Positions 7,822-15,683 of a DNA stretch of 64,000 nt are shown piece by piece. The translations under genes were made by a program, and so were the position numbers. The stretch lies in contig NZ_SLUB01000010.1 in NCBI RefSeq assembly GCF_004799755.1, positions 1-64,000 of the forward strand. The letters are read 5' to 3'. The notes below the pieces were generated by a model. The model was not told where the DNA came from. It did no database searches and was given only the letters and a program-made list of their open reading frames with translations. The DNA is from Bacillus timonensis (GTDB lineage Bacteria; Bacillota; Bacilli; Bacillales; Bacillaceae_L). How positions within the stretch are numbered: the stretch's first letter is position 1; each line of letters begins with the position of its first letter.

Positions 7822-8720
7822 AAAGATACCTAGCACTTTGCTTTTCTATCCTTTTATTAGGTTTAACTGGTTGTGCCACTTCGAATAATTGGGAAGTTCA
7901 AGTAAATAAACCACTCTATTATATTGAAAATAAAGAGGCTCTATTTGAGGTTCAAATTACAGAAGAAAGTAAACCAGTGGTTGATTTAGAAATTGATGCT
8001 GAATTTTCAATGGCAAATATGGACCATGGAACCTATACGCTTACGTTGACTGAAGAAGCTAACGGACTTTATGGCGGCAAAATTGAGTTGCCCATGGCGG
8101 GAGATTGGGAAATTGTGCTTAATATCAATCAAAATGGGAAGAAGCTTGAGAAGGTTCTCTCTTATACCGTAAGTGAGGCAAAAGGAGTTGCCACGATAAA
8201 TGGTGAATGGATTACAGAAGAGGATCTTGATTTTTACCGTTTTATCAATAAATTGCATATTGCCATAAACCGGGTTGAGGACGAAAAAACAAAGAAAGGT
8301 CAGGAACTTGATGAAGCACTCGCACACTGGGATTCACAAGAAAAAATGAACGACGACAAAAATCAGTTGATAACCCAGATCATTCGATTACGTTCAATTG
8401 CCATGTTAGGGCTTGAAAAAGGACATACAGCTTCTGAAGATGAAATCAAAGCTGAGATTAATTCGGTTCGTGACCAGTATGAAAGATACGAAGTAGCGAC
8501 AAACATGATAAAAGAATATGGTGATGACAAATTTTGGGAGACTCAAGAAAAGCAATATAAGCTTATCGTCCTTTCTCAAAAAGTACAATTTGACGTAATT
8601 GAAAAAGTTCGAAAGGAAAACCCAAATGTCAATGAACAAGAAATGATGTACCTTGCCCAAAAGCAATATGAAGAATTACTTGTTTCACAAGTGAGCTCTT
8701 TGGAAATTGAGTTGATGTAG
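7818..8720 (+). CDS. Lipoprotein with FixH/YtkA-like and SurA-N-like domains
   Basis: A 300-residue predicted lipoprotein (lipobox LTGC, C19) at the end of the nos operon, where many clusters have nosL. Residues about 25-118 resemble the YtkA/FixH fold: MANMDHGTY followed by GLYGGKIELPMAGDWEIVL, a family linked to copper and oxidase assembly. Residues about 122-300 resemble a SurA N-terminal chaperone domain (VATINGEWITEED start, long charged helices), with no PPIase domain after it. M51, M54 and H56-type residues in the first domain could bind copper. No NosL-type protein is encoded in this window, so this protein may take over copper delivery or NosZ folding; that is inference. The two domains are assigned by pattern only. 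Confidence 0.7.
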   Translation: MKRYLALCFSILLLGLTGCATSNNWEVQVNKPLYYIENKEALFEVQITEESKPVVDLEIDAEFSMANMDHGTYTLTLTEEANGLYGGKIELPMAGDWEIVLNINQNGKKLEKVLSYTVSEAKGVATINGEWITEEDLDFYRFINKLHIAINRVEDEKTKKGQELDEALAHWDSQEKMNDDKNQLITQIIRLRSIAMLGLEKGHTASEDEIKAEINSVRDQYERYEVATNMIKEYGDDKFWETQEKQYKLIVLSQKVQFDVIEKVRKENPNVNEQEMMYLAQKQYEELLVSQVSSLEIELM

Positions 8721-8723
8721 CGT

Positions 8724-8758
8724 AAGAAGCCTGTCACGTTGACGATAGGCTTCTTCAT
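8724..8758 (+). terminator. Terminator of the nos operon
   Basis: AAGAAGCCTGTC (8724-8735) pairs with GATAGGCTTCTT (8744-8755) around an 8-base loop, followed by ATTTTCG. It lies 4 bp after the last nos-operon stop codon. Confidence 0.8.
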
Positions 8759-8873
8759 TTTCGTTAACTTATATATCTTTCAACTGGTATTACATTTTGA
8801 TACTCCGCCGTGCCTTCTCTTTCGTTGTTGATTTCCCCTTCAACTACTGCCAATTAATAGAAATTCAATATGA

Positions 8874-8915
8874 TGAAAGCGTTTTAGTTTGTAAAAAGAA
8901 AATAAATGATATAAT
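8874..8915 (+). promoter_or_regulatory. aspA promoter with extended -10 and cre-like box
   Basis: TGATATAAT (8907-8915) is a perfect extended -10; no good -35 is present. TGAAAGCGTTTTAG at 8874-8887, just upstream, matches the CcpA cre consensus except for the last two bases. Confidence 0.55.
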
Positions 8916-8990
8916 GGGATGGATGATTTGTATCCATCTTTTTAAAAATAATAGATAACTTGAATGCATATGTACAAGGGAGAGAACGTC

Positions 8991-10409
8991 ATGGGTCAAT
9001 ATCGTATTGAAAAAGATTTTCTTGGAGAAAAAGAGGTTCCGGTTGATGCCTATTATGGAGTTCAAACCATTCGGGCAGTTGAAAATTTCCCGCTAACCGG
9101 TTACCGGATTCATGAGGAATTAATTATCGCATTAGCAATGGTTAAGAAAGCTGCGGCATTAGCAAACATGGATGTACAGCATTTATATGAAGGGCTTGGC
9201 AAACCAATCGTACAAGCCGCTGATGAAATCATAAATGGAAAACTGCATGACCAGTTTATCGTAGATCCCATCCAAGGTGGTGCGGGGACATCGATTAATA
9301 TGAATGCAAATGAAGTCATTGCGAATCGTGCACTTGAGATACTTGGACATGAAAAAGGAAAATATTACGAATTAAGCCCAAACAGCCATGTAAATATGTC
9401 CCAATCTACAAATGATGCGTTTCCAACAGCACTTCATATTGCCACACTCAATTTAGTTGAGAAATTGCTTAAAACGATGGAACATATGAAAGATGTTTTT
9501 CAGCAAAAAGCAACGGAATTTGATCATATTATCAAAATGGGCAGAACCCATCTTCAGGATGCCGTACCGATTCGTCTTGGACAAGAGTTCGCTGCATATG
9601 CTCGAGTTGTTGGACGTGATATAAAGCGTATTCAACAATCTCGCCAGCATTTGTACGAGGTGAACATGGGAGCAACTGCGGTTGGAACGGGGCTTAATGC
9701 TTCCCCTCGTTATATTGAAAATGTCGTCAAACATTTAGCTGATATTACGGGGCTTCCATTAGTTGGTGCAGAACACCTCGTCGATGCCACTCAAAATATC
9801 GATGCATATGCGGAAGTTTCCGCAGCATTAAAAATAAGTATGATGAATATGTCTAAAATCGCCAATGACTTGCGGTTAATGGCATCAGGACCGCGTGCCG
9901 GACTTGGGGAAATCATCCTACCAGCAAGACAACCGGGTTCTTCTATCATGCCAGGTAAAGTAAACCCTGTTATGCCTGAAATGATTAACCAAGTAGCATT
10001 CCAAGTGATTGGAAATGATCATACAATCTGCTTAGCTTCAGAAGCAGGTCAATTGGAGTTAAATGTAATGGAACCCGTATTAGCATTTAATTTAATCCAA
10101 TCACTGAGCATTATGAAAAATGCCTTTCATGTATTTACGGAATACTGTCTAACAGGAATCAAAGCAAATGAGGACCGTATGAAGGAATATGTAGAAAAAA
10201 GCGTCGGTATTATTACGGCTGTTAATCCACACATCGGCTATGAAGTCGCTGCTCGAATTGCAAGAGAAGCGATTATTAATGGTAAGCAAGTACGTGAACT
10301 TTGCTTGCAATACGATGTGTTAACGGAAGAGGAATTAGATTTAATTTTGAACCCTTATGAAATGACAGAACCTGGGATTTCGGGAGCATCCTTGCTTGAG
10401 AGAAATTAA
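8991..10409 (+). CDS. aspA: Aspartate ammonia-lyase
   Basis: Cytoplasmic enzyme that splits L-aspartate into fumarate and ammonium. The 472-residue protein carries the fumarase/aspartase signature GSSIMPGKVNP at about 315-325, with the catalytic serine in the SS loop, and the NSHVNMSQSTNDAFPT substrate-binding region at about 133-148. The start at 8991 has AAGGGAGAG upstream; an ATG at 8964 in the same frame has no ribosome binding site. It is monocistronic: its own promoter precedes it and a terminator follows. Fumarate made here could serve respiration under low oxygen, but no fumarate reductase is in the window. Confidence 0.95.
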   Translation: MGQYRIEKDFLGEKEVPVDAYYGVQTIRAVENFPLTGYRIHEELIIALAMVKKAAALANMDVQHLYEGLGKPIVQAADEIINGKLHDQFIVDPIQGGAGTSINMNANEVIANRALEILGHEKGKYYELSPNSHVNMSQSTNDAFPTALHIATLNLVEKLLKTMEHMKDVFQQKATEFDHIIKMGRTHLQDAVPIRLGQEFAAYARVVGRDIKRIQQSRQHLYEVNMGATAVGTGLNASPRYIENVVKHLADITGLPLVGAEHLVDATQNIDAYAEVSAALKISMMNMSKIANDLRLMASGPRAGLGEIILPARQPGSSIMPGKVNPVMPEMINQVAFQVIGNDHTICLASEAGQLELNVMEPVLAFNLIQSLSIMKNAFHVFTEYCLTGIKANEDRMKEYVEKSVGIITAVNPHIGYEVAARIAREAIINGKQVRELCLQYDVLTEEELDLILNPYEMTEPGISGASLLERN

Positions 10410-10458
10410 ATAACGGACAATCGCCAATAGTGCACTGAAAATGCTCCTTATTAAAAAG

Positions 10459-10502
10459 GTATCATTACTCACTAAAGTTGAGAAAATGATACTTTTTTTT
10501 AT
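10459..10502 (+). terminator. aspA terminator
   Basis: GTATCATT (10459-10466) and AATGATAC (10485-10492) form a stem, with an inner CTCA/TGAG pairing, followed by a run of ten T. Confidence 0.85.
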
Positions 10503-10504
10503 TG

Positions 10505-10700
10505 TTATCTCTACCCAGGTGAAGAGGAAATCTGCGAGGTTGCTCGCATGGAATCCTCTTCATTGCGTTGATGAAAAGGAAAATCGTGAGAAATCCCGAC
10601 TGAAATCCTCTTCATAGCTCAGATGAAGGGGAAAACGGCGAAGAATCTCACCTTAAATCCCCGTCATAGCCGAGATGAAAAGGATAACGACGGAATATCT
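10505..10700. repeat. 52-bp period tandem repeat, locus 2
   Basis: CAT of the core (C)TTCATNGCNNNGATGAA falls at 10561, 10613 and 10665, exactly 52 bp apart, with a weaker copy one period upstream (GTGAAGAGGAAA near 10520). The linker is GGAAAANNGNGANAAATC-like and differs from loci 1 and 3. It fills most of the 10,410-10,798 gap, in which I see no gene. Confidence 0.7.
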
Positions 10701-10751
10701 TTCACCATCCTTTATTTGAACCACAGCCTCGGATTCTAAAAGTCAAAAACA

Positions 10752-10792
10752 TAAAAAGCCTGCCTCCCTTCTAATCCTCGGGAAACAGGCTT
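10752..10792 (-). terminator. Terminator of the SDR gene
   Basis: On the minus strand AAGCCTGTTTCCC pairs with GGGAGGCAGGCTT (arms around 10756-10769 and 10780-10792), followed by TTTTTAT. Confidence 0.8.
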
Positions 10793-10798
10793 CCTTCT

Positions 10799-11584
10799 CT
10801 AGATCGCCTTCACCATACCGCCGTCAACCAAGTAGGCTTGACCAGTCAAATAGGTATTAGCATCTGATACTAAAAATGTAACAAAGTTTGCGAATTCTTC
10901 AGGCGTGCCATAGCGTTTTAACGGAATGGTTTCTTTGAACATTTGCTCAACTTCTTCAATCGGCTTTCCGAGTTTCTCGGCATTTACTTGGTCCAAATGT
11001 GCAACTCGGTCTGTCGCAATCCGACCAGGTGCGACTGTGTTGATCAAGATATTATCTGGAGCTAATTCGTCGGCTAATGTTTTTGCTAACCCGACAATTC
11101 CTAGGCGAAATGTATTCGAAAGAATCAAGCCAGGAAGTGGCATCTTAATGGATGAAGATGCAATGTTGATGATTTTTCCCCCATTTTTTTGCAGATAAGG
11201 TAGTGCTCCACGGATCATTCGAATATAACTTAATAAATTTAATTCAAATGCTCCTTGCCACGCTTCATCATCTAGCTGGTCAAATGTTCCTGCCGGAGGT
11301 CCTCCCGCATTGTTAACAAGAATATCAATTGTACCGAACATATCTACAGTATGTTTTATCAATGCCTCGATATCCTCTTTATTGGTGATATCGGTTTGAA
11401 GATATGAGACTTTTCCCTTGTTGAATGCTGAAAGCTCTGACTGGACATTCTTTAACTTTTCCTCGCTGCGGCTTGCGAGCATAACATTTGCGCCTTCTTT
11501 CACAAGCTGTGTTGCTATTGCTTTTCCAAGTCCTTGACTTGATGCCACCACAATGGCCGTTTTTCCATCTAAATTCAAATCCAT
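10799..11584 (-). CDS. SDR-family oxidoreductase lacking the usual catalytic pair
   Basis: A 261-residue Rossmann protein of the short-chain dehydrogenase family, similar overall to FabG-like reductases. The cofactor loop is ASSQGLGKA (14-22) instead of TGxxxGxG; NNAGG (91-95) is normal. After S143/S144 the active-site tyrosine and lysine (YxxxK) are replaced: the stretch reads LSNTFRLG (155-162). A BKR-like SDR group with the same deviations is known, so this is a family trait and not damage. Substrate unknown. RBS AAAGGAG precedes ATG 11584. Single gene with its own terminator. Confidence 0.75.
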   Translation of the reverse strand: MDLNLDGKTAIVVASSQGLGKAIATQLVKEGANVMLASRSEEKLKNVQSELSAFNKGKVSYLQTDITNKEDIEALIKHTVDMFGTIDILVNNAGGPPAGTFDQLDDEAWQGAFELNLLSYIRMIRGALPYLQKNGGKIINIASSSIKMPLPGLILSNTFRLGIVGLAKTLADELAPDNILINTVAPGRIATDRVAHLDQVNAEKLGKPIEEVEQMFKETIPLKRYGTPEEFANFVTFLVSDANTYLTGQAYLVDGGMVKAI

Positions 11585-11682
11585 ATGTACGTCACTCCTT
11601 TAGATTGGTCTATTCTTCAATTTTAGCTCACTTTTTTCGTTTTGTGTGGGTCTTTGGAAAATTATTTCCTTTCCCTAAAACT

Positions 11683-11718
11683 AAAAAAAGGGCAGCCCCA
11701 ACTAAAAGAGCTGACCCT
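11683..11718 (-). terminator. Terminator of the EamA transporter gene
   Basis: On the minus strand AGGGTCAGC (11710-11718) pairs with GCTGCCCT (11689-11696) with one bulge, followed by a T-run. Confidence 0.7.
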
Positions 11719-11724
11719 ACCAAC

Positions 11725-12654
11725 CTATTTTGATACGGAAACCCCAACTTGTCTTTCAACCCGGGGTTTTCGTTCAAATAATTCTGTCCCTAATAAAACA
11801 CCAATCACAATTAAAATAAATCCAACTAACTGAATCCATTTGAAGGCTTCATTTAAAAACAGTACCGAACCAACTAATGAAAAGAATGGCGAAAGGTTTA
11901 AGAAAATAGCCGTCTCACCCGCACCAAGCTGCGAAATCGCAAAATTATAGCACAGGTTTCCAATTCCAGTCGAAATAATCGCAGATGCAATGAAAACCCA
12001 CCAGACATAAGATGGGGCAGCTCCAATTTGGTGGATGGATTGACCCTCTACCGCAAAGCTTAACATGACCAAAAACCCAGCCCCCATTAATAGCGCATAA
12101 CACGTAATCGTTTTAGGGTTCAATGTATAGGATGCTTTTCGGATAAAAATGAAGCTTAACGCTTGCGCAATGACGGATAGAAACACAAATAAATCACCGT
12201 TTGAAAGCTCCGTAAAAGAGCCACCGCCGAGGACCAGTATAAAGTAAATGCCAATCATACCAAAGAGTACACCGCATATTTTTAAAAATGTCATCCTCGC
12301 TTTTAGAAAAAGTACCGCTAAAAGATTGGTGACAAGCGGTATTAAGGCTAGAATGGATGCGCCGTTTGTAGCACTTGTATTGACCAAGCCAATCGAAAGT
12401 AAGGCTTGGTGTCCCAAAATTCCCGTTAATGCACTAAGTGCGACATAGCCGAACTCATGCGGATTCATTTTTTGCAGATCTTTCTTTACATACAAAAAGA
12501 CAAAAATGACGAGACCAGCAGCTAGAATTCGTAAACCAGTAATGGTAAACGGAGGAAAGTTTTGGACCAATATTTTAATCGCAACAATATTTAGCCCCCA
12601 TGCCATCATCACAAACAACAGAATGCCGTATAAAAATTGTTTCTGCACACACAC
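11725..12654 (-). CDS. EamA/DMT-family membrane transporter
   Basis: A 309-residue protein of the drug/metabolite transporter superfamily with ten predicted membrane helices in two EamA repeats (about 8-140 and 150-290). The N-terminal half begins with the typical MMAWGLNIVAIK segment. Members export amino acids, metabolites or drugs; nothing here shows the substrate. The final residues (KPRVERQVGVSVSK) are a short cytoplasmic basic tail. It lies between two terminators, so it is transcribed alone. Confidence 0.85.
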   Translation of the reverse strand: MCVQKQFLYGILLFVMMAWGLNIVAIKILVQNFPPFTITGLRILAAGLVIFVFLYVKKDLQKMNPHEFGYVALSALTGILGHQALLSIGLVNTSATNGASILALIPLVTNLLAVLFLKARMTFLKICGVLFGMIGIYFILVLGGGSFTELSNGDLFVFLSVIAQALSFIFIRKASYTLNPKTITCYALLMGAGFLVMLSFAVEGQSIHQIGAAPSYVWWVFIASAIISTGIGNLCYNFAISQLGAGETAIFLNLSPFFSLVGSVLFLNEAFKWIQLVGFILIVIGVLLGTELFERKPRVERQVGVSVSK

Positions 12655-12720
12655 CCATCCAATCTGAAGTCCATAGTTAATGCAATCTATTATACTTCAT
12701 TTCTATTGAAAAAAGGCTCG

Positions 12721-12770
12721 AAAAAAATAAAAATGTCCGAAAGGAGCACAATGGAGTCTCCTAGCGGACA
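12721..12770 (-). terminator. Terminator overlapping the end of the TetR gene
   Basis: TGTCCG/CGGACA (outer arms 12734-12739 and 12765-12770) with inner AGGAG/CTCCT, followed on the minus strand by TTTTTATTTTTTT. The tetR stop codon (12761-12763) lies inside the stem. Confidence 0.85.
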
Positions 12771-13369
12771 AGTCCTTTTTTCAATAAATTCATTTCCGTC
12801 ATAAAGTTTTCGATTGCCACATCTCGTGGTAAGTCATGGGCAAACGCATGGATTAAATTGCGTAACAGGACTGATGTAATGATTTGCATAGCATGGAATA
12901 ACTCGACCTCGTCTGAAACATTCATTTTACTGATATTAATTCGTGAGCATAGCATGTTAAAATTTTCGTTGATTTCATGATCACTAATCATTCGATCAAA
13001 CGTAAGCTCAATTTTATGAGTCATGTTGAGCAGTGCATTTTTTAAAAATGTCAGGTTTTCATCTTCCTTTAAGAACAACTCAAAAAAGTCGATAAAGGTT
13101 TGAAATATATCACCGTCATACTTTTTGAGCATGGAAAGAAACGCTGACTTCTTCTCTTTCGCAAACTCCCCTAATAAAAAGAAAAAGGCATCCTCCTTGT
13201 CCTCAAAATATTGATAAAAACTGCCACGTGAGATCCCCGCTGATTTGATAATATTTGAAATCGAAGCGTCAAACAAAGGGGCACTGGAAAATTCCTTTTT
13301 AGCCGCGTCAATTAACGTTTGTTTTTTATCCTCAGGTAAATTAAAAAAAGTAAGTTTTGGCACTTCCAC
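12761..13369 (-). CDS. TetR-family transcriptional regulator
   Basis: A 202-residue regulator. The N-terminal helix-turn-helix spans about 12-58 (ISNIIKSAGISRGSFYQYFEDK is the recognition region, 37-58); the rest is a helical ligand-binding domain without recognisable ligand signature. It is the last gene of a minus-strand operon: 39-aa ORF, alarmone synthetase, tetR, 16 bp after the synthetase. Three copies of TGACANNNTGTCA lie at the operon promoter and are the obvious candidate operators, which would make it a repressor of its own operon. That link is inference from position and symmetry. Confidence 0.85.
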   Translation of the reverse strand: MEVPKLTFFNLPEDKKQTLIDAAKKEFSSAPLFDASISNIIKSAGISRGSFYQYFEDKEDAFFFLLGEFAKEKKSAFLSMLKKYDGDIFQTFIDFFELFLKEDENLTFLKNALLNMTHKIELTFDRMISDHEINENFNMLCSRINISKMNVSDEVELFHAMQIITSVLLRNLIHAFAHDLPRDVAIENFMTEMNLLKKGLVR

Positions 13370-13385
13370 CTCTCCCTTTTGGTTG

Positions 13386-14105
13386 TTATTTGACTAATGA
13401 TAGAAAGTCGTATGGAAGAAGGATTCGATCATCATTTTTATAAAGCTCTTCCGCTTTTGCTGATTCTTTTAGCTTGTTCATTTCTCGCTGTAGCTTTTCC
13501 ATTTTTTTATCTAATTGAGATGCAGTGATGGCTGCTTCTTTTAATTCATCCTTCATATGCTGAGGAATTTCTTTATTGTATTTGTAATAAATTTTATGTT
13601 CTAAGCTTGCCCAGAAATCCATTGCGATTGTACGGATTTGAATTTCAACGAAAACATGGTCCTCTCGGTCGGACATAAAGATTGGGATTTGGACAATTAA
13701 ATGCAAACTTTGATACCCGTTTGGCTTTGGATTTTTAATATAATCCTTACATTCAATTACTGTAACGTCCTTTTGTTGTTGCAGCATTTCACTGATCTTA
13801 TAAATATCTGAGATGTACGAGCATGTGATGCGAATTCCTGCAATATCACGGATGTTTTCTTTAATTGAATCAATGTTATAGTCATACCCTTTGCGGTCGA
13901 TTTTACTTAAAATACTTTCCGGCGACTTTAATCGCGATGAAACGTGTTCAATTGGGTTATAATCATGAATGTATTTAAATTCCTGCTTTAAAATATTAAT
14001 TTTCGTCATCATTTCTTCAAGAGCAAACTTATACGACATCATAAATCGTAATAGCTCGACCTTAATATCTTTTAGCTGTTCCATTCTAATACCTACAGAC
14101 ATCAT
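13386..14105 (-). CDS. sasA: Small alarmone synthetase (SasA/YwaC type)
   Basis: Synthesises (p)ppGpp-type alarmones from ATP and GDP/GTP; it has no hydrolase domain. The 239-residue protein resembles B. subtilis YwaC over its length: YNPIEHVSSRLKSPESI (55-71), DIAGIRITCSYISDIY (about 92-107), NPKPNGYQSLHL (130-141) and FVEIQIRTIAMDFWASLEHK (about 157-176), which includes the catalytic EIQIRT. A charged coiled-coil tail follows. RBS AAGGAG precedes ATG 14105 or 14102. In B. subtilis this gene answers cell-envelope stress; here it is in a TetR operon with operators. Confidence 0.9.
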   Translation of the reverse strand: MMSVGIRMEQLKDIKVELLRFMMSYKFALEEMMTKINILKQEFKYIHDYNPIEHVSSRLKSPESILSKIDRKGYDYNIDSIKENIRDIAGIRITCSYISDIYKISEMLQQQKDVTVIECKDYIKNPKPNGYQSLHLIVQIPIFMSDREDHVFVEIQIRTIAMDFWASLEHKIYYKYNKEIPQHMKDELKEAAITASQLDKKMEKLQREMNKLKESAKAEELYKNDDRILLPYDFLSLVK

Positions 14106-14113
14106 TCGTCTCC

Positions 14114-14233
14114 TTAATGAGATGTAATTGGTTTCTTTATGATTGACGCTTTGACACCTATTTTTTGCAGCCTTTTAACAAGCTTTCGTAATTTCAATTT
14201 GTTTAGATCATTTTTCGATTCATTCTTTAACAT
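14114..14233 (-). CDS. Small basic ORF (39 aa) opening the sasA operon
   Basis: ATG 14233 to TAA 14114 encodes 39 residues beginning MLKNESKNDLNKLKLRKLVK and rich in Lys, Leu and Ile. GAGGTG lies 10 bases upstream of the start. The stop codon touches the AAGGAG of sasA, so it is placed to couple translation. It begins inside the first operator (14233-14245), 26 bp after the -10. No family recognised. It could be a leader peptide, a small regulator of the synthetase or a non-coding stretch that happens to be open. Confidence 0.5.
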   Translation of the reverse strand: MLKNESKNDLNKLKLRKLVKRLQKIGVKASIIKKPITSH

Positions 14234-14307
14234 GACATCGTGTCACCTCACTACTTACATTTTAGATGACACGGTGTCACTAGTCAATTGAAAATGACAC
14301 ATTGTCA
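14233..14307. promoter_or_regulatory. sasA-tetR promoter with three palindromic operators
   Basis: On the minus strand -35 TTGACT (14282-14287), a 17-bp spacer and -10 TAAAAT (14259-14264) form a good sigma-A promoter. TGACANNNTGTCA occurs three times: 14233-14245, 14267-14279 (filling the spacer) and 14295-14307 (just upstream of the -35). The middle one, TGACACGGTGTCA, is symmetric over all 13 bases except its centre. Confidence 0.8.
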
Positions 14308-14322
14308 CATTATATTCACATT

Positions 14323-14349
14323 AAAAGCCTTCCCCACTTTTGAGAAAGG
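14323..14349 (-). terminator. Terminator of the MFS transporter gene
   Basis: GCCTTTC and GGAAGGC (arms 14343-14349 and 14327-14333) pair on the minus strand, followed by TTTTAAT, 9 bp after the stop at 14358. Confidence 0.65.
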
Positions 14350-14357
14350 CCAAAGGT

Positions 14358-15659
14358 TTACAGTGCTGTACTTGTTTTTTCAACGACAGCATTTTTCTCT
14401 TTTAATTCAGGGTGGGCATCTCTGACAACACTTGGTCTTGCGAGGACTAACACTACCCCAATTAATACGACCGCTGACGTAATTAAAATATATTGACCTG
14501 GCATGACATCATACAAATAACCGAAAATAATCATCCCAAGCGGCATCAAGGCAACAGCCATTGATTCTAAAATAGAGAACACACGACCTTTGAAATCATC
14601 ATCAATCATTTTTTGCATCATCACTTGGATTGGTGTATTGACAACAATAATGGTAGCTCCGAATGTAAACATGGCGATAAAATAGTACGCAAAAATGGAC
14701 CAATAGGATAATGAAATCATTAAGGGAATTGCCATTGCTCCCATAATAATCCCTAATCCAATAATTCCGCGCTTAGATACAAGAAACGGGAACTTTACTT
14801 CTTTTCGAATCGAGAAGTAAATCGAGAATAATAGCATCCCAACCGCAAATGCGCCCTGTGTGAAACCAAAATGCTGGGAAGCTAGCTTCAATTTTTCGAT
14901 TAAGATAAAGGAGTAACCGACCTCAAACGCTCCAAATAAAAAGTTAATAATTAATGAAATCCAAATCATCGTCATAAGTACCTGTTTTGTTTTTAAATAG
15001 CCAATTCCTGCTTTCATGCTTTGCCACATCGTTTCTTTTTGATCTTGCTCTTCCTTCGCCTTTCGTTTTGAGAATAAGTTGAAATTCATTGTTGATTCAA
15101 GAAGAACAGCAAGCACGGAAGCGGCAATATACATTTCTAAAAATACTTCCATCGATACAGTCCCGTATAAGAGTCCGCCAACTGCAGGACTTCCGATCGC
15201 TGCAAATGACATTGAAATCTGATTAAGTGACATCGCTCTTTGGATGCGGTCTTCATCAACCAATCCTGTAACTGATGATGTAAAGGTTACACCTGTAAAC
15301 GAAGTCGCGATGGATAAGACAACCGTTGTCGTGTAAATCGCTAGCAGTGATAAGCCATAGGTCATACTTACAAGTAGCAGCCCGACAATCGCTAACGTCG
15401 TCACAAGTTGTGAGATGATCACGATTTTTTTTCGTGAATATTTGTCTGCCGCATAACCAGCAATCGGTGCCACAAGCGCCCTCGGCAATAAATTACAAAT
15501 GAGATTCGTTGCAAAGCTTGTTGCAGAGCCTGTCAATTGAAGTATATAAAAACTTATGGCGAATGCGTAAACTTGTGCGCCGAATGAGGAAATAATTTTA
15601 CTAATCGTGAATGTAAATAAATGATACGTTGCTCTTTTAAGCTTTTGTTGTTCATTCAT
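14358..15659 (-). CDS. MFS transporter (MFS_3/EntS-like exporter)
   Basis: A 433-residue protein with twelve predicted membrane segments and the MFS motif A region GYAADKYSRKK (about 66-76). It belongs to the MFS_3 group with macrolide and siderophore exporters; the substrate is unknown. ATG 15659 has GGAGGAATTTGC directly upstream; longer in-frame extensions to 15809 run through the promoter and operators and are not real. Its promoter carries two copies of GTTTAATN3ATTAAAC, so expression is probably repressed by a regulator that is not identifiable here; the divergent XRE-TPR protein is one candidate. Confidence 0.85.
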   Translation of the reverse strand: MNEQQKLKRATYHLFTFTISKIISSFGAQVYAFAISFYILQLTGSATSFATNLICNLLPRALVAPIAGYAADKYSRKKIVIISQLVTTLAIVGLLLVSMTYGLSLLAIYTTTVVLSIATSFTGVTFTSSVTGLVDEDRIQRAMSLNQISMSFAAIGSPAVGGLLYGTVSMEVFLEMYIAASVLAVLLESTMNFNLFSKRKAKEEQDQKETMWQSMKAGIGYLKTKQVLMTMIWISLIINFLFGAFEVGYSFILIEKLKLASQHFGFTQGAFAVGMLLFSIYFSIRKEVKFPFLVSKRGIIGLGIIMGAMAIPLMISLSYWSIFAYYFIAMFTFGATIIVVNTPIQVMMQKMIDDDFKGRVFSILESMAVALMPLGMIIFGYLYDVMPGQYILITSAVVLIGVVLVLARPSVVRDAHPELKEKNAVVEKTSTAL

Positions 15660-15683
15660 GCAAATTCCTCCATTAACGGAAAA

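Noticed and set aside
8918-8943. GATGGAT/ATCCATC hairpin with T-run upstream of aspA as an attenuator
   Set aside because: The transcription start expected from the extended -10 at 8910-8915 falls inside the left arm, so the RNA could not form the full stem.
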